64,000 nucleotides of DNA, taken from positions 19,539,001 through 19,603,000 of the forward strand of contig CM044306.1 in the NCBI GenBank assembly GCA_024291935.2. Direction: 5' to 3'. The notes beneath the pieces are model-generated. The model did no database searches. It worked only from the letters and a program-made list of their open reading frames with translations, and was not told the DNA's origin. The position numbers were made by a program, and so were the translations under genes. Source of the DNA: Okapia johnstoni (taxonomy: Eukaryota > Chordata > Mammalia > Artiodactyla > Giraffidae). Below are positions 22,891-43,100 of the stretch, piece by piece. Each line of letters starts with the position of its first letter. The first letter of the stretch is position 1.

Positions 22891-25800
22891 ATGGCGGGTC
22901 GGGGAGGCGCAGTGCGATGCAATGGACCAGCTGCTGGGAACAAGATCTGTCAGTTTAAGCTGGTCCTGCTGGGGGAGTCTGCGGTGGGCAAATCCAGCCT
23001 CGTCCTCCGCTTTGTCAAGGGTCAGTTCCACGAGTACCAGGAGAGCACAATTGGAGGTGAGTGGGCCTGAGGGCGGGGATGGTGGCCTCAGGGAAGTGGA
23101 AGAAATGCCTGGGCATTGAGGAGAAGGGAAGCTAACTGCCCACAGGCTAAGCATGCCTCGGGCGGCAGCAGCTCGCCTCCTCTAAGCCCTGGGATTGAAT
23201 CCAGCAGCTGGTCTCCGTGTCTGTTCCAACAGACAGCTAGTAAGAGTAATCTGAGAGTCTAAAACCGCCTTCCTCCCCTGGTTCCACCTCTTGGTTTATT
23301 TGTGTGGCCCGAGGTACACCCCCCCATCGACCTGGGACAGGAGGGCTCCATCTGGATATCTGAGGATTCTTATCTTCTTACCACAATGAGGCAGTGCATC
23401 AACCCCGGAATTGGGAAATGGCCTTGTGAGTGGGCTGGTGTTTCTGAAGCTGACCTTTAGCCCTTCTTGAGCTCAGAGCCTGTCACTGATTTCCTAGTGA
23501 TTTCCTAGCATGTAGCATGTGAGGGTCTGGTCTCAGCCTCCTGCCTCAGTGGCCAGTACACACCTCAAGGGGCTGGGGCCGACCCTGGGCTTGAGTCATC
23601 CTTTTTCTACTCTCTTGGCTGGTAGGAGGTTTCCAGGCAGCTGGAAACAGAATGAGCCATGTCAGCAGTCTTCTGCTGCCTCCTCAGCACTCCAGTCAGG
23701 AGCTGAAGACGGGGAAGTGAGGCAGTGCCCCGGGCCCTCAGGGAGGTGCAGGGAGGGTGGACGCAGAGGCCCAGCTTCCTCCACAGAGCTGCCCGGAGTC
23801 CTCTGCTGGGACTCCCGCCTGCCAGTCTCAGCTCCAAGACTCCTCCTTCGAAGCACATGCACAAGTGCTAAGTGTTCCCCTGCCTCCTCCAGCCAAAGAT
23901 GGGGTCACTGTGTTCCCTGAAGGTCGAGCCAGTCAGGAGTGAGTCGAGGGCAAAGCCAAGGGTGGCAGCCAGCTGGCGTGCCTGGAGGTGGCAGGGGCGG
24001 TGATGGGAAGCCGGTCACCCAGCCCCTGCCTGGCAGTAGCACGGCGTGTACTTCATTCTTCCCCAGTATAGCTGAGCGTGTGAGAGTGTCCTCAGGACAC
24101 CGAAGGCCAGCAACACCCCTGGGCTGGAGCAGACAGAGGGGCTCAGAGTGTTCTCTGATGGGAGAGCGGAGGAGGGGCGTTGGGCCCACCCTTTTGTGCT
24201 TGGAGCCAGGTTTCTCCCGGACTCTTCCTCTCCTGCCCCTGGCTGCTGTCCTTCAGGGAGGGCTCCTGAAATAGCTTCCCTTCTCCTCCCACTCCCGCCT
24301 GGCCGGGTCTGTAAAGCCTGTGCAACCCTGGCCCCCTCGACACACAGAAGCACCAGCTCCGCCCGCCATGCTCAGCTGCTCTGGCCACCAGCTTGGGGGT
24401 TTTCGGTGCCCCCCTTAGCAGCAGGCTTCTAAGCGCAGAGCCTGGATGGCTCAGCACAGATGTGTGGGGGTGTCTTCTCAGCTCTTCCGCACCTGGTAAC
24501 ACCACCTTCCCTCTTCCAGCGGCCTTCCTCACACAGACCGTCTGCTTGGACGACACAACAGTCAAGTTTGAGATCTGGGACACAGCTGGACAGGAGCGGT
24601 ATCACAGCCTGGCCCCCATGTACTATCGGGGGGCCCAGGCTGCCATCGTGGTCTACGACATCACCAACACCGTAAAGATTTTCTCTTGCTTCTCCACCCT
24701 TTGTTCCTGTTTGGGGTGTGGGCCCATTTCCTCTGGTGTGGCGGGCATCTCTCCAGAGTCTTTAGGGTGGTGACATCTTAGACACCTGGGCACTGTCAGC
24801 TCCAGCCTCTCCAGTGAGCAGCCCTGGGCAGAAGGCCTGCTCTGTCCCCCTGACTCTCTGGCCCTGTCTCCCCAGGATACCTTTGCACGGGCCAAGAACT
24901 GGGTGAAGGAGTTACAGAGGCAGGCCAGCCCCAACATCGTCATCGCGCTTGCGGGCAACAAGGCGGACCTGGCCAGCAAGAGAGCCGTGGAGTTCCAGGT
25001 GGGGGACAGAGCAGACTTGGGGGGAGGCCGAGCTGGCTCCACTAGGCTTCCCCAAGCTGCTCAGGCTTTGCAAAGGACTGCCATGGGTGGTAGTACGGGA
25101 GCTTCTGTCTGTGAGTCCCTCGTGGCTTGAGCACGGCCTAAAGGGAGTGTCGTCCGCCGCTCTGCCTTCTGTGTCCATCAGGGGGATGTGTGTGTGTGTG
25201 TTAAAGTTTTTTTTTTTTAAACACATGCACATGGGAAATTTTTAACAGTACAGGAAAGTATATAGGATGAAATTTGGGTCTCTAACCCTAGAAACTCAGT
25301 CCCCCTTCCCCCAACTTCCTCTCAATTTCTTGTCTTTCTGGAAAATATGCACAAGTCTTGTTGTTCAGTCGATAAATTGTGTCCAACTCTTTGTGACCCC
25401 ATGAACTGCAGCACACCAGACTTCCCTGTCCTTCACTATCTCCCTGAGTTTGCTCAAACTCATGTCCATTGAGTTTGCCATCCAACCATCTCATCCTCTG
25501 TCACCCCCTTCTCCTCTTGCCCTCAATCTTTCCCAGCTTCAGGGTGTTTTCCGGTGCGTCGGCTCTTTGCATCAGGCCAGTGAATCTCTTTCTTTACATA
25601 CTGTGTGGTTTTTTTAACCAGTTCCCACCTGATGGATTTCTAGATTGTGTGTAATTACGAAAGACTAGAAACATCCACATACTTTTGTCCAAGTGTGTGA
25701 GTGTTTGTATTTGTAGGATAACTTTCTAGAAATATTTTCTAGCCTAGTAATTTTGAAGAGCAAGAAGGCAGAACTGGGGCCCATGGATACCTGAGTCAGA

Positions 25801-26745
25801 CATCTGCTGATGTGTGTGAGCTGAGAGGTGCTGTGTGTGAGGTGGAGAACTCAGAACAGGGAAGCCTTAGGCCTGAAAACCCCTGCATTGTCTCTATTGT
25901 ATGGAAGACACTGTAATCAGGGACAGTTTTTCTCCTGGGTCTCAGCCCCTGCCAGTGTTTCCCTCCCACTCACTTTCTCACCTCTGTCCAAATCAGGAAG
26001 CACAAGCCTATGCAGAGGACAACAGTTTGCTGTTCATGGAGACATCAGCAAAGACTGCGATGAACGTGAATGAAATTTTCATGGCAATAGGTAAGTTGCC
26101 TCTGTTCCCCTCCCCCAGCCAGGGTGTATTACTTGCTTACTGTCCTGTCATAGGTCTGTGAGGTCCCTTCATCAACAGATCTTTTACCATTTTTAATATT
26201 TTGATAAAATTTGTTTTCTTTTTCATCTCTCAGATAAGTTTAGTTCACTCCAGAAATTTCTAAAACCTGAGCCCAAGTCTCAGCACTTCACTTCCAGACC
26301 CTTTATTGTACCACCATCTAAAACTACATCACCAGCTCCCTACCCACTTCTTAGGATTCTTTTTTTTTGTTTTTTTTTGCTCATTTGGCTCTAAAGTCAT
26401 CCTGTGTGGGTTTGAATCCTCGCTCTCCCACTTACTAAACTCTGTGGTCCTGGGAGAGTTATTTAACCCCTCTTTGCCTCAGTTTTCTGAAAGACCCCGA
26501 ATGCACTCGGCACATAGAAGCGAAGCCATCAGTATGCTGGGTATCACTGATTGGGTGGTACCCAAGTGGACTTGGGAGAGTGCTGGGGTTCCCTCACAAA
26601 CACACATCTTCCCCTTCCTCTCCCAACAGCTAAGAAGCTTCCCAAGAACGAACCCCAGAATGCAGCTGGTGCTCCGGGCCGGAACCGAGGCGTGGACCTC
26701 CAGGAGAACAACCCCGCCAGCCGGAGCCAGTGCTGCAGCAACTGA
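22891..26745 (+). CDS. RAB5C: RAB5C, early-endosome Rab GTPase (5 coding exons, 216 aa)
   Basis: Rab5C cycles between GDP and GTP on early endosomes and controls endocytic fusion and recycling. Coding exons: 22891-23056, 24520-24671, 24876-24998, 25997-26090, 26630-26745; all introns are GT/AG and phases join to 651 nt with one stop. The ATG sits in a strong context (gccATGg). Visible motifs: P-loop GESAVGKS at residues 28-35, switch I Thr53, WDTAGQE with Gln80, NKAD at 134-137, TSAK at 163-166, and a C-terminal CCSN whose cysteines are the geranylgeranylation site. Length equals human RAB5C as I remember it. The few differences are at variable places, for example Cys10 near the N-terminus and Glu154. 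The [14 protein letters not shown] tail identifies the C isoform over A or B. Nothing suggests damage. Confidence 0.98.
23057..24519 (+). other. RAB5C: RAB5C intron 2
   Basis: A 1.46-kb GC-rich intron with donor GTGAGT and acceptor CTTCCAG. I see no named repeat and no additional exon. Confidence 0.8.
24999..25996 (+). other. RAB5C: RAB5C intron 4
   Basis: A 1.0-kb intron carrying a BovB-derived fragment (25355-25590), a short TG run near 25190 and a T tract. No other feature. Confidence 0.8.
25355..25590 (-). mobile_element. BovB LINE 3' fragment (Bov-A type), reverse
   Basis: 'gttgttcagtcgataaattg', 'ctttgtgaccccatgaactg', and 'tccaaccatctcatcctctg' are the reverse complement of the BovB 3' end. 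It goes further into the LINE than a Bov-tA SINE would. It is truncated and non-coding. Confidence 0.85.
26091..26629 (+). other. RAB5C: RAB5C last intron
   Basis: A 0.54-kb intron with a MIR-like piece at about 26385-26500 ('gtgggtttgaatcctcgctc', 'ttatttaacccctctttgcc'). Confidence 0.7.
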
Positions 26746-28350
26746 GCCCCCCTTGCCTGCCCACTGCCCCCACCTCCTCCGCCTCAACGACCCGACTGGA
26801 ATCCACTCTAACCAATCGCACTTAACGACTCGGGCCACCACTGGGGGGCAGGGGGAGGGGTCCACCGTGATTTCTCCATATCATTTTGATCATAGGCCGG
26901 AGTGAGTTATTCCACCTGCACCTTTCTGTACAAATACTAATTCAGTTTTAAGTCTTAAGTCACTTTTTTAATATATATGATCTGCTCTTCCCATTTCCTG
27001 CCCTTTCTACTGCTCTCCCCCTCTTCTTCTGCTGGTAGTAGCCACGTGCCCCTGTTCCACCCTCACCCTGGTGTGTGGGGAGGCAAGGGTTGGATCAGTT
27101 ACCCTTCATCCCCTCTTGCTGATTAGCGGGCTCAGCAGGAGCATCCATATCCTTACTGTGTCTGGAGTGTGCTTGGTTCTGGGTGGCGGGGCAGGCCCTC
27201 GGGGCCAGGGAAGGGAGAGGCAGCACTTCCCTCAGCTGGCAGTCATCAGGCTGCAGCGCCCGCCTCACCCCCCAACTCACAGCTGGGAGAGAACCCACAG
27301 CATTACCACAGCATTATTGTGACAGCCACGAACCCATTGCTCACAGCCCTCTTCCCCCTCGTCCTTGGTCACCCTGACCTCTGGCTCTGAGCCCTGTTCT
27401 GACCAAATCACGATGATGAGTATTTGGGGGTGGGTGGGTAAGGGGGGGGTAGTGGGAGGGAGTGGAACCAACTTTTTCTGTATTTTGTATTGTATGTTTT
27501 CTTCAACATGTAACCAATCAGTATCTTGTCAATATAGTCAGCCAATCGATCGACCTCCCGCTTGTCTTCCTTGTCTTTCTCTGGCAGTTTATCAGGCCAT
27601 AGCCTGTCCAGCTTACTTGAAGTTAATTTCACATGAACCTCTAAATCTTAAACAAAAGCGTTCTTCCCCATCTAAAGTGAGGGGATGTTGGTGGTCATGG
27701 TAACCAAGAGAGAGAGGCCAGCTGTTACCAGCTCTAACAGGGTGGCGTGGGGTAAGAGTGAGCTGAGGCTGAAGCTCACCAAGATGAAAGTTGAGGGTCC
27801 AGCATTTGCCTCTCCCCAACCCCCTCCAGATTTTATTGGGGTATGTGCAGTCTGTATTTGAAAATAGTTGGTCTCTTAAACACCAGAAACAGCCTCGTTG
27901 GGGTTTCTTGACTAGTCTGTACTAGGCTGGTGAGGGAATGGGGTCCTCTCACCCTTTTCCCTGAAGAAGGAACACCTAAGACCTCTGGAACCTTGGCTAG
28001 TCTTAAGGCCACGATAGCAGCCCCACACCAGGTCCAAGTCACCTGGTCCCTGGTCTCTCCGGGGGCCCTCTGCTCGTCCTGGAGTGCAGTGATGGTGGGG
28101 CCCTTTCGGCCCTCTGCTGCTCCCTGCTGGAGCTGCTGGTCCAAGCAGCGAGCCTAGCTGAGTGAAACAACCATTCTCCCTCCAGCTTCCCCGGGGCCTG
28201 ATGTATGATAGACCACCACCTTGAGGTGCCTTTCCTGCCCCTCTGGGCCCTCCCCTTGGCCTTCCTCTACCTTTGTTCTACTTACACCTCTGCCCCCAGC
28301 CCCAAGAAAAGACCACGGACACTGAAGCTGTTGCTCACTACGGTGGTTGT
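26746..28350 (+). other. RAB5C: RAB5C 3' UTR and RAB5C-HSPB9 convergent spacer
   Basis: Non-coding, largely repeat-free sequence after the RAB5C stop. I found no canonical AATAAA or ATTAAA on the plus strand here. AATATA variants occur near 26971 and 27530, so the true 3' end needs transcript data. On the minus strand AATAAA (plus TTTATT at 27832-27837) lies 520 bp beyond the HSPB9 stop and could serve that gene. Confidence 0.6.
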
Positions 28351-28358
28351 TTACTGGG

Positions 28359-28832
28359 TCAGGCTAGTTTCTTAGAGCCACGGCTTCTGAATCTCGAAGC
28401 GGGTCCTGTTTGAGCCTCAGAGGAAGGCAGCGCCCGGCACTGGCCACGGACACACAGCTGGCCGGAGGGGGTCAGGCAGCAAGTCATGGCGGCGGGATCC
28501 AGGTCCGGTGGTAGTGACATTTGCTGGTGCACCTTCTGCGCCATGCGGAAGCCGGTCCCATCCGGGTTGCAGCCCTCCAGTTGTCGCTGGCCAGTCACCA
28601 CCAGGCATCCGCCGTTCACCTGAACCAACAGCTCCTCAGGGGTGAAGCCATGGGCATACAGCTTCATCTGGAAGCCATCCTCCCCGTGGACGTTGTCCCG
28701 CACAGCTGCCACATCCTCCGTGAGCTGCTGCACCGGTAGAGTGGCCACCTGGTTCTGTTCAGTAAAGCCCACTCTGGGACATCGGGAGGCCGACTGGCTC
28801 CCGCTGGGAAGACTGCTACCGACCCGCTGCAT
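28359..28832 (-). CDS. HSPB9: HSPB9, testis small heat-shock protein (intronless, 157 aa)
   Basis: HSPB9 is a small heat-shock protein, in human mainly expressed in testis. The ATG at 28832 begins MQRVGSS and the TGA is at 28361-28359, giving 157 aa against about 159 in human. A divergent N-terminus is followed by an alpha-crystallin-like domain (about residues 50-135): DGFQMKLYAHGFTPEELLV, a strand reading GGCLVVTGQRQLEG, then MTCCLTPSGQLCVRGQC. The C-terminal tail is short with no clear I-x-I motif. The frame is open for 68 further codons upstream, but only from a GTG and with no ATG, and there is no AUG between the TATA-like box and 28832; so this start is preferred although its context is weak (cggATGc). 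It is convergent with RAB5C and divergent from KAT2A, as in human. Confidence 0.95.
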   Translation of the reverse strand: MQRVGSSLPSGSQSASRCPRVGFTEQNQVATLPVQQLTEDVAAVRDNVHGEDGFQMKLYAHGFTPEELLVQVNGGCLVVTGQRQLEGCNPDGTGFRMAQKVHQQMSLPPDLDPAAMTCCLTPSGQLCVRGQCRALPSSEAQTGPASRFRSRGSKKLA

Positions 28833-29040
28833 CCGAGTGAGCAACTGCTTTTGGGCTCGAGGCTCAGAACTTAGTGGCCTGTCGGAGCTGGAGAGCGGGG
28901 GGGTGGGGGTAACCTCGTGGCGCTGCGTGGCTACGCTCGCGCAGTGCTGCACAACTCTGCGCAGGGAGCTCCCTTGGCTTCCGGCGAGGTTTGCTTCCGC
29001 TGAGTTTGGGGTCAGCTCTACTCGTCCTACCTTCACGGGT

Positions 29041-29165
29041 TAGGTTGGCAGCTGCTCAGTAGCCTCCCGCTGCTGCTTTTATCCCAGATCCTGCCCCTCT
29101 TTTGGTCAGGGCTCTTCCCCACCTCCATCAGAGGGCCGGGCGGCCGGGGCTGTGACCCAATCAGG
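29041..29165 (-). promoter_or_regulatory. HSPB9: HSPB9 core promoter (TATA-like and CCAAT motifs)
   Basis: On the minus strand GATAAAAG lies at 29084-29077, which would place the start near 29050 and give a 5' UTR of about 210 nt without an AUG. An inverted CCAAT box (plus CCCAATCAGG) lies at 29156-29165. A heat-shock element is not obvious. Confidence 0.55.
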
Positions 29166-29950
29166 TAAGCCAAAAGAGGCTGGCAGCGCTTGAGCCCGAC
29201 CCTGCAGCGGTCACCAGCACGGAGTGAAGATGAGATTGAGCCGTGAGACTCTTGCTCTTCTGCGAATCAGGTCTGGGGGCAAGGAGGACTGCCCCCGAAC
29301 AGAGCTATCAGTGTGACCACGGGGTCATTGGTTCTTGTAATATCCTACAGTTCTCTGACCACATATGAACCTGCGACACATGGGTACTAGGAGATGAACG
29401 TGTCTTCCTGGTTGCCTTCATTCATCCTACCCTTGGTCTATCGCGGCAGGCTCCGAGCTGGGCTCTGGGACCACAAAGATGAAGACGTGGGCCCTGACTG
29501 GGAGGTGCCCACGGTGTGGGTGGATAGCGGGCCCCATACTCCCTCATCCCCACCTCAGGAGCCTTTTTCCTGACCCTGGCCATTACTCTGACGCTCAGTG
29601 CTTTTATAATAAACCTATTTTTGTTGAAATATAAGTTAACACGGAGAAAAGTGCACAAAGCACAACCATGTAACCACTTAATAGGTCAAGAAATAGAACT
29701 ATTGCTATTTAATCACCACCCTAGCTGCAATTCTGTGTCCAGAAACGTGTGGCATAGGGGCAGAGTGAGGGGAGGAGGGAGGTGGGCATGAAACCACTAC
29801 ACTCCTGGCTCCAAGCCTGCATTTCCATCTTCATGGCTTGGGAGCTGATTCCCCAAATAGCCTGTTTTCTGGGGTGCTTCTCCTTGTCCTCAAAAGGCAG
29901 CAATCTTGATTACCTCGGAAACCTTCTAAAAGGATTACAAGTGAGGAGGA
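29166..29950. other. HSPB9-KAT2A divergent spacer
   Basis: No gene recognised. An old LINE-like fragment ('tttttgttgaaatataagtt', 'gaaaagtgcacaaagcacaa') lies at about 29595-29740. The rest is unassigned. Confidence 0.6.
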
Positions 29951-30168
29951 GTCAATCCGAGGTGCTGGCTCGAGCCTCCTTTGGCTGTTCGGGATTGAGG
30001 GACAGGACAGAAAAGTCTGGAACCTGGAGGCGACGAAAGTAACCATGAAAGACTACAACTCCCATCATGCTCTGGGGCAGCGACGCCTGCGCGTTGAACG
30101 CCGGTTGCCCATGCGGCCCTAGGGCTGGGAGCGCCGCGCTGCGCCCGCGCTCCGCTTCGGGGGAGGCC
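29951..30168 (+). promoter_or_regulatory. KAT2A: KAT2A promoter and 5' UTR with ZNF143/THAP11 motif
   Basis: The region is CpG-rich and TATA-less before the KAT2A ATG. It carries ACTACAACTCCCATCATGC at 30052-30070, a near-ideal SBS/ZNF143-THAP11 site typical of housekeeping promoters. The start is probably just downstream, giving a 5' UTR of roughly 80-100 nt (inference). Confidence 0.8.
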
Positions 30169-38944
<8,776 letters not shown>

Positions 38945-39550
38945 TCCAGCCTTGGACCTTGGCCTCAACGTGGAATGTCTGCCCCTCTGGTTCTGATCTC
39001 ATCCCTGGGCTGCCCCTGTGCCCAGGTCCCCCTCTGTCTGAGACACTCCAGCCCGGGGCCCTCCAGCCCCTGATCCTGCAGCCCTTTCTGGGCCCTGAGG
39101 CACCCCCAAGGCTGCAGCTCTGTCCCATCTTCATCATGTCTGACCTTGGGAATGGGTCTCCCTGGTCTGGGAGCCTCTAAGCATGGCTGTTGGCCAGAGG
39201 ATAAACGCTGTCCTGCCCTGGTGGCCCCCACCCCCAACCATCCTGATCTGATGCCTCCTCCCCACACACACACACACACACTCCCCACAAGAGATAGAGT
39301 TTTGGAGTCCTGGGCCTTGCTCAGATCACTGGTTCCTCAAGGGCAGGATCGCCAATTTTAGCTTCAGTGAGGGGGCATCAGGTCTTGGGAGCTCAACCTG
39401 GACTGAAGGAGCCATGCCTCACCCTGCACTGTTCTGTTTGTCCCCTAGGGGTAGGGGGCATGGGGACCATTCATTTCCTGGCATTAATCCTTCCGAGGGA
39501 ACAATAAAGTTTTGGGTTTGTTTTGTCTGTGTGATGGTTTCCTCAATAAA
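38945..39550 (+). other. KAT2A: KAT2A 3' UTR
   Basis: The 3' UTR follows TAG 38942-38944 and contains a short CA run (about 39263-39283). Two AATAAA signals occur at 39503-39508 and 39545-39550. The first is followed by a GT-rich stretch. Confidence 0.8.
39503..39508 (+). terminator. KAT2A: KAT2A poly(A) signal AATAAA
   Basis: A canonical hexamer followed by 'gttttgggtttgttttgtct', a good GU-rich downstream element. A second AATAAA at 39545-39550 is a possible backup. The DHX58 start is only about 350 bp further on. Confidence 0.82.
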
Positions 39551-39860
39551 ATCCCCTGCTGGCTCTGTTCTGCCAGTATCCCCTGCAAGCTGGGGCTGCC
39601 CATCCTGTTCCTGTCCTGCACCCCCAGGGGTGATGGGACCGGCCAGGCTGCGCCTCCCCCACTTCTCCCTGCTGGTTGCTCCTGGGGGAGGGGCTGAGCA
39701 GGACCCTAGCTGCTGCCCCATGTGGTCAGCAGCATTTCTCTTCCCCTCACTGCCCACCCACACCCCACACCCCCGGCCCCCTGCAGCACATGATTGATTT
39801 TTCTGGAGGGCAGGAAGGGAGATTCCTAGGTTGATCTCTGCTGGGCTGGCTCCTCCCCTC

Positions 39861-39872
39861 AGTTTCACTTTC
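39861..39872 (+). promoter_or_regulatory. DHX58: ISRE in the DHX58 promoter
   Basis: AGTTTCACTTTC is a perfect interferon-stimulated response element (reverse GAAAGTGAAACT), bound in general by ISGF3 and IRF factors. It lies about 55 bp upstream of the non-coding exon 1 donor. No TATA box is seen. It accounts for interferon induction of LGP2. Confidence 0.93.
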
Positions 39873-39884
39873 TATTTCCTCCTC

Positions 39885-39927
39885 TGCAGAGCCCGGCAGC
39901 ATTTGGGCTGAGCCGGCAGGGCTGCAG
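39885..39927 (+). other. DHX58: DHX58 non-coding exon 1 (3' end defined by donor)
   Basis: The sequence downstream of the ISRE ends at gctgcag|GTGAGA (donor from 39928). No ATG lies in it. The left edge is inferred from the distance to the ISRE. Confidence 0.65.
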
Positions 39928-40170
39928 GTGAGACAGACCCTGTCAGCATAGCTGGGGCTTGGTGTGGTTTGCTCCTACCCAGTTCAGGGTCTCAGTAGGT
40001 CCCACCATTGCCCTGCCCCACTCTCCCTCAAGCGGGGCAGAGTCCCCCCCCCCCCCAAGGAGTTCCCCACACCAGACGCAGCTGCCCAGGAAGAGGGAGT
40101 GGCTCTGAAGGGCTGGGCCTGGGAGGGAGCCAGGAGGGTCCTTGGGTCTGAGCTCCCTGCCATTTCCAGA

Positions 40171-43100
40171 ATGGAGCTGCGACCCTACCAGTGGGAGGTG
40201 ATTGTGCCCGCCCTGGAGGGCAAGAATATCATCATATGGCTGCCCACGGGCTCTGGGAAGACCAGGGCAGCTGCTTATGTGGCCAAGAGGCATCTAGAGA
40301 CCGTGGATGGAGCCAAGGTGGTTGTATTGGTCAACAGGGTGAGTGTCCTGTCCTCCCCACACTGTGGCTTCTCAACTCCTCAGGTAACCTCTCAGGAGCC
40401 TCCAGAACTCCAAAGCAGCTGTGACCATCTCTATGTTCCCCTGTCTCTTCACCCACTCCAGAATGCAGCTATGTCCTGAGGGGTTCACCTTGCCCCACCC
40501 CCATCCCCCTGGCCCTCATCTAGCCTCCTCTCCCATCTCATTCTCCACCTCTAGGTACACCTGGTGACCCAGCATTGTGAGGAGTTCAGCTGCATGCTGG
40601 ACAGACGCTGGACCATCACAACCCTGAGCGGGGACATGGGGCCACGAGCTGGCTTTGGCCATGTGGCCCGGAGGCACGACCTGCTCATCTGCACGGCGGA
40701 GCTGCTGCAGAAGGCACTGACCAGCCCGGAAGAGGAGGAGCATGTGGAGCTCAACGGTGAGGGCTGTGGGCAGGGGGAGAGGGTGCGCCCGAGGCACCCT
40801 GCCTCAGGGACCCCAGGGCTCCTGTTCTAGTAAAGGAACATTTCATAGAATGAGGAGTTCCCCATTCACCAAATCCCAGCATACACCCCAGTAGAAACAG
40901 ATCTGGCTAGAGTGCAGGATCTCAGGCAGGTCCCTTGCCCCAGCTGAGCCTTAGTTTACTACTCTGCAAGATGGAGGTAAATTGTCCCTACATGCGTTCT
41001 CTGGGGCCCAGGTGCAGGCTGTAAAGGGAAGGAGGAATTCTCAGATGAGCTGTGAGGACTGCATGAAACAAAGCTTAGGGGAAGAAGGGCTTTGCAAACT
41101 CAGGTCATAACCTTCCCTTGTGCGCCCCCAGCCTTCTCGCTGCTGGTGGTGGATGAGTGTCACCACACGCACAAAGACACCGTCTACAACATCATCCTGA
41201 GCCGATACCTGGAGCTTAAACTCCAGAGGACCCAGCGGCTGCCACAGGTGCTGGGTCTCACCGCCTCCCCAGGCACTGGCGGCGCCTCCACGCTCAAGGG
41301 GGCCATTGACCACGTCCTGCAGGTCAGCTTGGTCCCTGTGACCCACCCACCCTGCCCTAACCCATGCCCATCAGCTCTCCCCAAGCTGCCCCTATGGGGG
41401 AGGATTGGGGCCCCTTCCCCACCTAAGCGCTAGCCTCGCACTTAGAATAATCTCTCAAGTCCACTCTGGCTTATGAAGTCCCACAATATCGAGCCCCTGC
41501 CTACCTCCCACCCTCGTTTCCTGCACCTTCTCCTCCCCGCCACCCCCTGCCCAACTCGCACTATTCTGACCTTCTCTCTGTACCGTGAGCACGTCAGGCT
41601 TTTCCTCATCTCAGGACCTTTGGCATCTGCCACTTCTGCCCTGAGTGTCTTTCTCCTGCTTTTCATGTGTCGGTTCTTTCTCATCATTCAGGGAACAGCT
41701 TAAATGTCACCTCTTCAGAGTTTTCCCCGATCATCACTGCACTGTTCCATACCACTCAATTTGATTTTTTTTCAGAGCTAGTTAACACTTAAAATACTCT
41801 CGTTCTGTTATTCTTTACTCGTTTATCATCTGTCTCCCCAACTCCAATGTAAGATGCTCTGTATCCCCAGTACCTAGAACAGCACTGGGCATACAGCAGG
41901 GGCAATAGCTACTTGTTCTTGTTGTTGTTTTGTTTTTAAAATTTACTTATTTATTTTTGGCTGCATTGGGTCTTCCTTGCTGTGCACAGACAGCGGGAGC
42001 TACTCTTAGTGTGATGATTCTGACTTCTCATTGCAGTGGCTTCTCTTTTTGCGGGGCACAGGCTCTAGATGCGTGGGTTCAGTAGTTGGGGCTCCAGTAG
42101 TTGGGGCTCGTGGGCTCTAGAGCACAGGCTGAGTAGTTGTGGTGCAAGGGCTCAGTTGCCCTGAGACATGTGGAATCTTCCCAGACCAGGGATGGAACCT
42201 GTGTACCCTGCATTGGCTAGTGGGTTCTTAATCACGGGACCACCATGGTAGTCCACAAGCTCTTGGTTGAATACGTGAATCCCCATTCCTGATGGCCCTG
42301 CCTCAGCCCACCCTGCCCCAAAGGTCTGCCCATTGTCCCCACAAACCCCCCCCACTCCAGTGAACCCCTCTCTGTTGCCCCAGCTCTGTGCCAACCTGGA
42401 CACATGGCGCATCATGTCACCCCAGGACTATCGCCCCCAGCTGCAGGAGCACAGCCACCAGCCCTGCAAACAGTATGACCTCTGCCACAAGCGCCCCCAG
42501 GTACGTGGGGGGAAGGCTGGGCCAGGGGTGGGGTCTGGTGTCAAGTTAGGGCACCTGGGGTTGAGCTCTGACTCCACCCTCACCAGCTCTGTAGTTCCAG
42601 GTTATTTGCTTTTGTCTCAACCTCCATTTCTCCTTTCCATGAAATGGGGCAGATACAGCCCATGCCCTCGGCCTGCTGTTTGTTTAGACTCAGATGCCAC
42701 CGTGGGGGAATCTCTCAAAACCCTGGACACGGTTTGCAAACTGTAAAGCTGGGCACTTTGTCCTGAGGCTGTTCCAAGCTCTCTCCTGCGGTGCAGACAC
42801 TGTCTGGGGTCTGCTCTGATGGGGCTGGACAGGACTAGACAGACATCACTGTGCTCAAGCCAGAGGTCAGGGGTGCAGGACCCGGACTCCAACCTCCAAC
42901 CAAGACTCCTCTACACCCCAGCCGGCCTCCCTCTGGGGCTGGCTCCTCTCCAGCTCCGATATGCCGATATGCCGGCAGTAGCAGCGCAGCTTCACCCAGA
43001 GATTAGCTTCCCCACTAGTGCCCATTTCCTCTATTTGTTTGGAAATCCCCTCACACCCTCACTCTTCTCCCCCAGGACCCATTTGGGGACATGCTGAAGA

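Noticed and set aside
28359..29036. A 225-aa HSPB9
   Set aside because: The longer frame starts at GTG, not ATG, and extends into the 5' leader; the family length of about 159 aa fits the ATG at 28832.
40049..40062. The C homopolymer as a regulatory element
   Set aside because: It is a short intronic run with no supporting context; probably only a sequencing-difficult site.
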